Shown here: positions 59,947-64,000 of the stretch, piece after piece
Position numbering within the stretch: position 1 is the stretch's first letter
Layout of the letters: each line of letters opens with the position of its first letter
Origin: Nonomuraea helvata
GTDB lineage: Bacteria > Actinomycetota > Actinomycetes > Streptosporangiales > Streptosporangiaceae
Direction of reading: 5' to 3'
NCBI RefSeq assembly: GCF_039535785.1
Contig: NZ_BAAAXV010000005.1
Location: forward strand, 806,001 to 870,000
DNA length: 64,000 nt
Translations under genes and position numbers: made by a program
Notes under the pieces: generated by a model
What the model was told of the DNA's origin: nothing
Database searches by the model: none
The model's input: the letters and a program-made list of their open reading frames with translations, nothing else

Positions 59947-61210
59947 GCGCCTCCGCCAGTGCCCGCAGGCCGTGGTCGACGTCGGCCTCCGGGATGTTCA
60001 TCGCCGGGCGCAGACGTACGGAACGGGGACCGCAGGGCAGCGCCAGCACCCCGTGATCCTCCCTGAGCCGGGTCACCAGCGCGTCGCGCGTGGTGTGGTC
60101 CGGCAGGTCGAACGCGCACATCAGGCCCCTGCCGCGGACGTTGGAGACCAGCTCGGGGCGATCGGCCTCCAGCTTGGTGAGGCCGTCGAGCAGCGCGGTG
60201 CCGAGGGTGCCGGCGCGGGCGATCAGCCCGTCGCGCTCGACGATCTCCAGGATGCCCCGGCTGCGGACCATGTCCACCAGGCCGCCGCCCCATGTGGAGT
60301 TGATGCGCCCGCTCTGCTCGAACACGTTCTCCGGCACCAGGTCGACCCTGCGCCCCGCCATGATCCCGCCCACCTGGACCTTCTTCGCGAACGCCACCAC
60401 ATCCGGGGCGAGGCCCAGCTGCTGGTACGCCCACGGCGTGCCGGTCGTGCCGCCGCCCGTCTGGACCTCGTCGAGGATGAACAGGGCGTCGTACTCGTGG
60501 CACATGTCCTGCATGGCCTGGAGGAACTCGGGCCGCATGTGATTGTCGCCGCCCTCGCCCTGGATCGGCTCGGCGATGAAACAGGCGATGTCGTACGGAT
60601 TCCGCTCGAACGCCTCGCGTGCCTGCGCCAGCGCACGCTCCTCGGCCGCCTCGACGTCGCCGAAGTGGATGGCGGGCACGTCGATCCGCGGCCAGTCGAA
60701 CTTGGGGAAGCGGTCGGTCTTGCCCGGCTCGGTGTTGGTCAGGCTCAGGGTGTAGCCGCTGCGGCCGTGGAAGGCCTTCGTCAGGTGCAGGACCTTGGTG
60801 CCCAGGTCGCGTGAGCGGCCGGCGGCCTCGTTGCGGCGGCTCTTCCAGTCGAAGGCCGTCTTGAGCGCGTTCTCGACGGCCAGGGCGCCGCCTTCCACGA
60901 AGAACAGGTGCGGCAGCTCCGGATCGCCCAGCACGCGGGAGAAGGTGTCGACGAAGTCCGCCAGCTGCTCGGTGTAGATGTCGGGGTTCGCCGGTTTGTT
61001 GCGGGCGACCTGGCCGAGCAACCGGGTGAACTCGGCGTCGAAGGGTGGGTTCACCCCGAGCGGCGCGGAGGCGAAGAACGTGTAGAAGTCCAGGTAACGG
61101 CGTCCGCTCCGGGCGTCGACGAGCCAGGAGCCGTGGCTCTGCTCCAGGTCGAGCACGAGACGGTAGCCGTCGACGAGCAGGTGGCGGGCGAGGCGGGCGT
61201 GTACGTCCAT
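59936..61210 (-). CDS. lat: L-lysine 6-transaminase
   Basis: 424 residues of class III PLP aminotransferases. The sequence RHLLVDGYRLVLDLEQSHGSWLVDARSGRRYLDFYTFFASAPLGVNPP is the signature N-terminus of Lat; other parts are the PLP-contact FFVEGGALAVENALKTAF, EPIQGEGGDNHMRPEF, the Asp in LFILDEVQTGGG and the lysine in FAKKVQVGG. The enzyme transfers the epsilon-amino group of lysine to 2-oxoglutarate and leads to 2-aminoadipate; in beta-lactam producers this feeds cephamycin, in mycobacteria it is a stationary-phase gene. No beta-lactam cluster is in view. ATG 61210 follows GTGGAG; further starts at 61264 and 61270 are in frame. Confidence 0.9.
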   Translation of the reverse strand: MDVHARLARHLLVDGYRLVLDLEQSHGSWLVDARSGRRYLDFYTFFASAPLGVNPPFDAEFTRLLGQVARNKPANPDIYTEQLADFVDTFSRVLGDPELPHLFFVEGGALAVENALKTAFDWKSRRNEAAGRSRDLGTKVLHLTKAFHGRSGYTLSLTNTEPGKTDRFPKFDWPRIDVPAIHFGDVEAAEERALAQAREAFERNPYDIACFIAEPIQGEGGDNHMRPEFLQAMQDMCHEYDALFILDEVQTGGGTTGTPWAYQQLGLAPDVVAFAKKVQVGGIMAGRRVDLVPENVFEQSGRINSTWGGGLVDMVRSRGILEIVERDGLIARAGTLGTALLDGLTKLEADRPELVSNVRGRGLMCAFDLPDHTTRDALVTRLREDHGVLALPCGPRSVRLRPAMNIPEADVDHGLRALAEALTA

Positions 61211-61275
61211 GAAGACTCCACGTGCGTCGAAGCGGCGTGTGTTCCTCTTGTCGAGAGGGGCCATACGCATAAAAT

Positions 61276-61818
61276 TTATGGCATACCTACCCTCCGAGTG
61301 AAGTTCTTCACGCGGAACGCCAGGGCGATCTCCGCGACGCCGTGCAGGATCGCGAAGATGCCGACCAGCCAGACGAGGCTGAGCAGGCCCGAGACAGGCC
61401 AGACGAGCAGCAGGATGCCGAAGATCACCGACAGGGCGCCTCCGATGATGAGCATCCACTCGTTGTCGATGGTCTTCCGCAGCCGGATCCCGGCCACGAT
61501 CTCCAGGACACCGGTGACGATGGCCCAGAAGGCCACGATGAAGAGCAGGGCGAGCGAGGTGATGCCGGGCCAGATGAACGTCGCTATACCGACCAGGATC
61601 CCGAAAATTCCGGAAATGATGAGCCAGGCCCTCGACTCGGCCCCGTGCCGGAACCCGGCGAGCAGCTCGAACACCCCGCCCACCAACGCGTACGCGCCGA
61701 AGACGGTCACCAGCACGAACAGCGTGATCGCCGGCCAGATCAGGGCCAGGAACCCGAAGAGGATGGACGCGAGGCCGCGCAGGAGCAGCAGCCACCATGA
61801 CCGAGTGATATCTCCCAT
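61276..61818 (-). CDS. HdeD-like (DUF308) membrane protein
   Basis: 180 residues with six helices in three similar pairs, the DUF308 repeat of the HdeD family: GLASILFGFLALIWPAITL, then GIFGILVGIATFIWPGITSLALL, and IGGALSVIFGILLLVWPVSG. HdeD helps acid resistance in E. coli; in actinobacteria the role is open. ATG 61818, the Arg-rich end (FRVKNFTRRVGMP) is inside. It lies 66 bases upstream of the transaminase gene on the same strand, so it may be in one transcript. Upstream are a hairpin and the PAQR gene. Confidence 0.85.
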   Translation of the reverse strand: MGDITRSWWLLLLRGLASILFGFLALIWPAITLFVLVTVFGAYALVGGVFELLAGFRHGAESRAWLIISGIFGILVGIATFIWPGITSLALLFIVAFWAIVTGVLEIVAGIRLRKTIDNEWMLIIGGALSVIFGILLLVWPVSGLLSLVWLVGIFAILHGVAEIALAFRVKNFTRRVGMP

Positions 61819-61828
61819 GCTGACCTGT

Positions 61829-61849
61829 TTTCCGGGCTATAACCGGAAA
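61829..61849. promoter_or_regulatory. Small hairpin upstream of the HdeD-like gene
   Basis: The 7-base arms TTTCCGG (61829-61835) and CCGGAAA (61843-61849) flank GCTATAA. It lies ten bases before the HdeD-like start codon and 39 bases after the PAQR stop, so it is either an operator, a leader hairpin or a weak terminator. The sequence cannot decide. Confidence 0.4.
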
Positions 61850-61887
61850 GAGACCAGCACGGGGTCAAATATCAGTGATTCGAACTG

Positions 61888-62535
61888 CTACACGTGCGAA
61901 TAGACCACGATCGACACCGCGATGTACTGCACCAGGTAGGCGGCGAGAGTCAGGGCGTGGAAGACCTCGTGGAAGCCGAACCAGCGGGGCGACGGGTCCG
62001 GGCGGCGCAGGCCGTACACGATGGCTCCCGCCGAGTAGAGGACGCCCCCGACGGCCACCAGCACGACGGCGGCCACACCCGCGCCGTGCAGCAGCTGCGG
62101 CATCACGAAGATCGCCGTCCAGCCCAGCGCCAGGTAGAGGACGGTGTAGAGCCAGCGCGGCGCGCCCATCCACAGCACCCTGAACAGCACCCCGGCCATG
62201 GCCCCGCCCCAGATGACGGCGAGCACCGCGACCCGCGCCGCCCCGTCGAGCGCCAGCAGGGCGAACGGGGTGTAGGTGCCGGCGATGATCAGATAGATGT
62301 TCGCATGATCGAACCGGCGCAGGAACTCCGCCAGCCGCGGACCCATCGTGCCCCGGTGATAGGTGGCCGAGATCCCGAACAACGAACCGGACGTTATGGC
62401 GTAAACGGCGGCGGCCAGCCGCGCCTGCAGGGTCGGGCCGAGTGCCACGAGCACGAAGCCCGCGACCAGCGCCACGGGCAGCGCTCCGGTGTGCAACCAG
62501 CCTCGCAGCCTCGGCTTGACGGTGATGGTCGTCAT
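61888..62535 (-). CDS. Hemolysin III/PAQR-family membrane protein
   Basis: 215 residues with seven helices. PAQR motifs are present: SxxxH in SATYHRG, FDHANIYLIIAGTYTPF and the last part with FHEVFHALTLAAYLVQYIAV, together giving the His/Asp metal site. The family includes bacterial hemolysin III and YqfA and is thought to be a zinc-dependent hydrolase or lipid regulator. ATG 62535 is preceded not by a ribosome site but by a 16-base palindrome, and TACAGT could be a -10 box, so the mRNA may be leaderless. An upstream GTG at 62601 in frame is less likely. Confidence 0.85.
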   Translation of the reverse strand: MTTITVKPRLRGWLHTGALPVALVAGFVLVALGPTLQARLAAAVYAITSGSLFGISATYHRGTMGPRLAEFLRRFDHANIYLIIAGTYTPFALLALDGAARVAVLAVIWGGAMAGVLFRVLWMGAPRWLYTVLYLALGWTAIFVMPQLLHGAGVAAVVLVAVGGVLYSAGAIVYGLRRPDPSPRWFGFHEVFHALTLAAYLVQYIAVSIVVYSHV

Positions 62536-62539
62536 GAAA

Positions 62540-62555
62540 CCTACGGTACTGTAGG
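62540..62555. promoter_or_regulatory. Palindrome at the PAQR gene start
   Basis: CCTACGGTACTGTAGG is palindromic but for the central pair of differences at two positions, and sits four bases before the ATG. It overlaps a possible -10 (TACAGT on the minus strand). A repressor bound here would block transcription start. Confidence 0.4.
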
Positions 62556-62618
62556 TGCGAAATTCGCTACCTGTGGCGGACCGCTGAACGCGGCCCACCA
62601 TAGGTTAGCTTTTGAGAG

Positions 62619-64000
62619 TTAAAGGCCGTTGAGGAAGCGGGCGGCGATGGGGACGGCCGCCTGGCGCCCCGAGCCGCCGTGCCGCACGAACACGCAGAAG
62701 GCCAGGTCGTCCCGGTAGCCGATGAACCACGCGTGCGACCCTTCGCCGCCGTCCACCTCCGCCGTCCCCGTCTTGCCCGCCACGCCCTCCGGCAGCCCCA
62801 TGTCCCTGGCCGTACCGTGATCGACCACGGCGGCCATCATGTCCCTGAGCGCGGCCACGACCTGCCCGTCCATCGGCACGTCCTTGTACGGGGTGCCGTC
62901 GATGCGGCGCACCTGTGCCTCCGACAGCAGCCTGGGCGAGCGCCAGGTGCCGCTCTGCACGGCGGCGGCGACCGCGGCCATGCAGAGCGGCGTGGTGACG
63001 ACCTGGCCCTGGCCGATGGCGTCCGCGCCGAACATGTTCGGGTCGTCGGTGTCCGGCATAGTGCCGCAGGTGCCGCCGATGCCGGTCGCGATCGGCCGCC
63101 CGAACCCCCACTCGTCGGCCGTCTGACGCAGCTGGTCCGCGGTCAGCCTGGTGGTGGCCTGCTCGACGAAGGTCGTGTTGCAGGAGTAGGCGTACGCGTC
63201 GGCGAAGCTGACGAGCCCGCGGTCCACCTTGCCGTCGTTGTCGAAGGGCCGGTTGAAGGGGATCGTGTACGTGCCCGGGCACGGCACCTGCGCCGCCGGG
63301 TCGAGCCCGTTCTTGATCAGCGCCGCCGCGGTGATCGTCTTGAAGACGGAGCCGGGCGGGAAGACATCGCGTACGGCGCTGTAGTTGTCCTTGAGGCGGT
63401 CGGCGAGCGCGACGATCTCGCCGGTGCTCGGCCGGATGGCGATGATCGTGGAGTCCTCGGCCGCGTCCAGCGCCCTGGCGGCGGCGGCCTGGACGTTGCG
63501 TGACAGGGTGGTGCGTTCGACGTTCGCCTTGGGCTGGTGGGTCATGAGCTGCCTGACGGGCTGCCCCGGCACCTTCGAGACCAGCTCCCAGGCGTGCCCG
63601 GCCTGGGCGAGCTCGGGTTTGAGCTGGTTGAGGTACGAGTCCGCGTAACTGTCGTTGGGGATCCTGTCGCCCTCTCTGGTGACCAGCTCGGTCGCCGAGA
63701 CGTCGATCTCGTCCAGTTCCAGCGTGCCGCCGTCCTTGAGGAGGGGGTGCAGCGTCTCGGGGGCCCATAACACCTTCCACGCCCGGTCCCGTACGCCCAG
63801 CCGCAACGTGCTGTCGAACGGCCACGCCCCGAACTCGTCGAGCTGCCGCACCCCCGCGAACGGCACCTCGGCGGCCTCCTCCCCCACGCTCTTCAACCGC
63901 CCGGGTGTCAGCTGGATGGAGCTGACGTGGAGATTCTCCGTCAGCCGGTAATGCTGGGCGGCGAAGTCCCGGGGCGGCTGGTACACCAGGCGCTCCATGC
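62619..64000 (-). CDS. Penicillin-binding transpeptidase, N-terminus beyond the window
   Basis: At least 460 residues are seen, with the frame open at the right edge. The transpeptidase motifs are all present: SxxK in PPGSVFKTITAAAL, SxN in YSCN, and KTG in AGKTGTAE. The N-terminal part in view (ENLHVSSIQLTPGRLKSVGE and before) resembles the NTF2-like MecA_N and dimerisation domain of class B PBPs such as PBP2a or PbpA. The enzyme cross-links peptidoglycan outside the membrane; the membrane anchor is missing here and must lie beyond 64000. The low-affinity PBP type is possible by the MecA_N domain, but cannot be proven. No gene lies between its stop and the PAQR start apart from about 60 bases. 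Confidence 0.9.
   Translation of the reverse strand, partial: MERLVYQPPRDFAAQHYRLTENLHVSSIQLTPGRLKSVGEEAAEVPFAGVRQLDEFGAWPFDSTLRLGVRDRAWKVLWAPETLHPLLKDGGTLELDEIDVSATELVTREGDRIPNDSYADSYLNQLKPELAQAGHAWELVSKVPGQPVRQLMTHQPKANVERTTLSRNVQAAAARALDAAEDSTIIAIRPSTGEIVALADRLKDNYSAVRDVFPPGSVFKTITAAALIKNGLDPAAQVPCPGTYTIPFNRPFDNDGKVDRGLVSFADAYAYSCNTTFVEQATTRLTADQLRQTADEWGFGRPIATGIGGTCGTMPDTDDPNMFGADAIGQGQVVTTPLCMAAVAAAVQSGTWRSPRLLSEAQVRRIDGTPYKDVPMDGQVVAALRDMMAAVVDHGTARDMGLPEGVAGKTGTAEVDGGEGSHAWFIGYRDDLAFCVFVRHGGSGRQAAVPIAARFLNGL

Noticed and set aside
59936..61210. Beta-lactam (cephamycin) gene cluster
   Set aside because: Only the lysine 6-transaminase and a penicillin-binding protein are near; no ACV synthetase or isopenicillin N synthase gene is in the window.

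Overview
The window is high-GC actinobacterial DNA. Gene content points to the Streptosporangiales, possibly a Nonomuraea-like genus: membrane Ser/Thr kinases, an XRE/DUF5753-DUF397 pair, an HATPase anti-sigma-type protein, DUF2510, L-lysine 6-transaminase, and oligoribonuclease beside tRNA-His. The genus is inferred from these families, not from a marker search.

Layout. 1-2.5 kb: edge of a mobile element (tyrosine recombinase, a partial partner gene, an IS5-like transposase remnant) against a TrmH-type RNA methyltransferase that looks like a fusion of two homologues. 2.5-7.8 kb: DUF4184 membrane protein, CDF-like transporter, a substrate-binding/von Willebrand A protein, and a one-piece ECF sigma/anti-sigma fusion. 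8-16 kb: a tightly overlapped surface-polysaccharide operon (small membrane protein, FemAB-like GNAT, two GT2 glycosyltransferases, polysaccharide deacetylase, flippase, large polytopic protein). 16-19 kb: DUF418 protein and small regulators.

19-36 kb: the most unusual region. A secreted Rhs/YD-repeat protein of about 5,250 residues carries 22 tandem Ig-like modules of three types (A, B, C) in a higher-order order (A3 B3 C, A4 B4 C, A4 B2). These are followed by an FN3-like segment, Rhs repeats interrupted by a LamG-like domain, a Lys/Thr linker and a 28-cysteine tail. The next gene encodes a membrane-tethered protein whose 14 cysteines match the first 14 of that tail one to one. I regard this pair as the best candidate for an undescribed system, probably a polymorphic toxin or adhesin with a tail-like partner.

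36-48 kb: small accessory genes. These include a gene bracketed by a 30-bp inverted repeat, a MarR-controlled oxidoreductase operon with three copies of one operator sequence, a GH39-like protein, SDR and phosphotransferase genes, a second GNAT plus DegT-like pair related to the polysaccharide operon, and a divergent MocR/PNPOx-like pair. 48-55 kb: two paralogous transmembrane Ser/Thr kinases, a degenerate kinase homologue with a membrane anchor, and a DUF2510 surface protein. 55-64 kb: oligoribonuclease, tRNA-His, a LuxR-type small regulator, a TetR/FAD-monooxygenase operon with a perfect 18-bp inverted repeat operator, type II NADH dehydrogenase, lysine 6-transaminase, HdeD-like and PAQR/hemolysin III membrane proteins, and a penicillin-binding transpeptidase cut by the right edge.

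Start codons were chosen from ribosome-binding sites and family N-termini. Family names come from motif recognition, not database searches.
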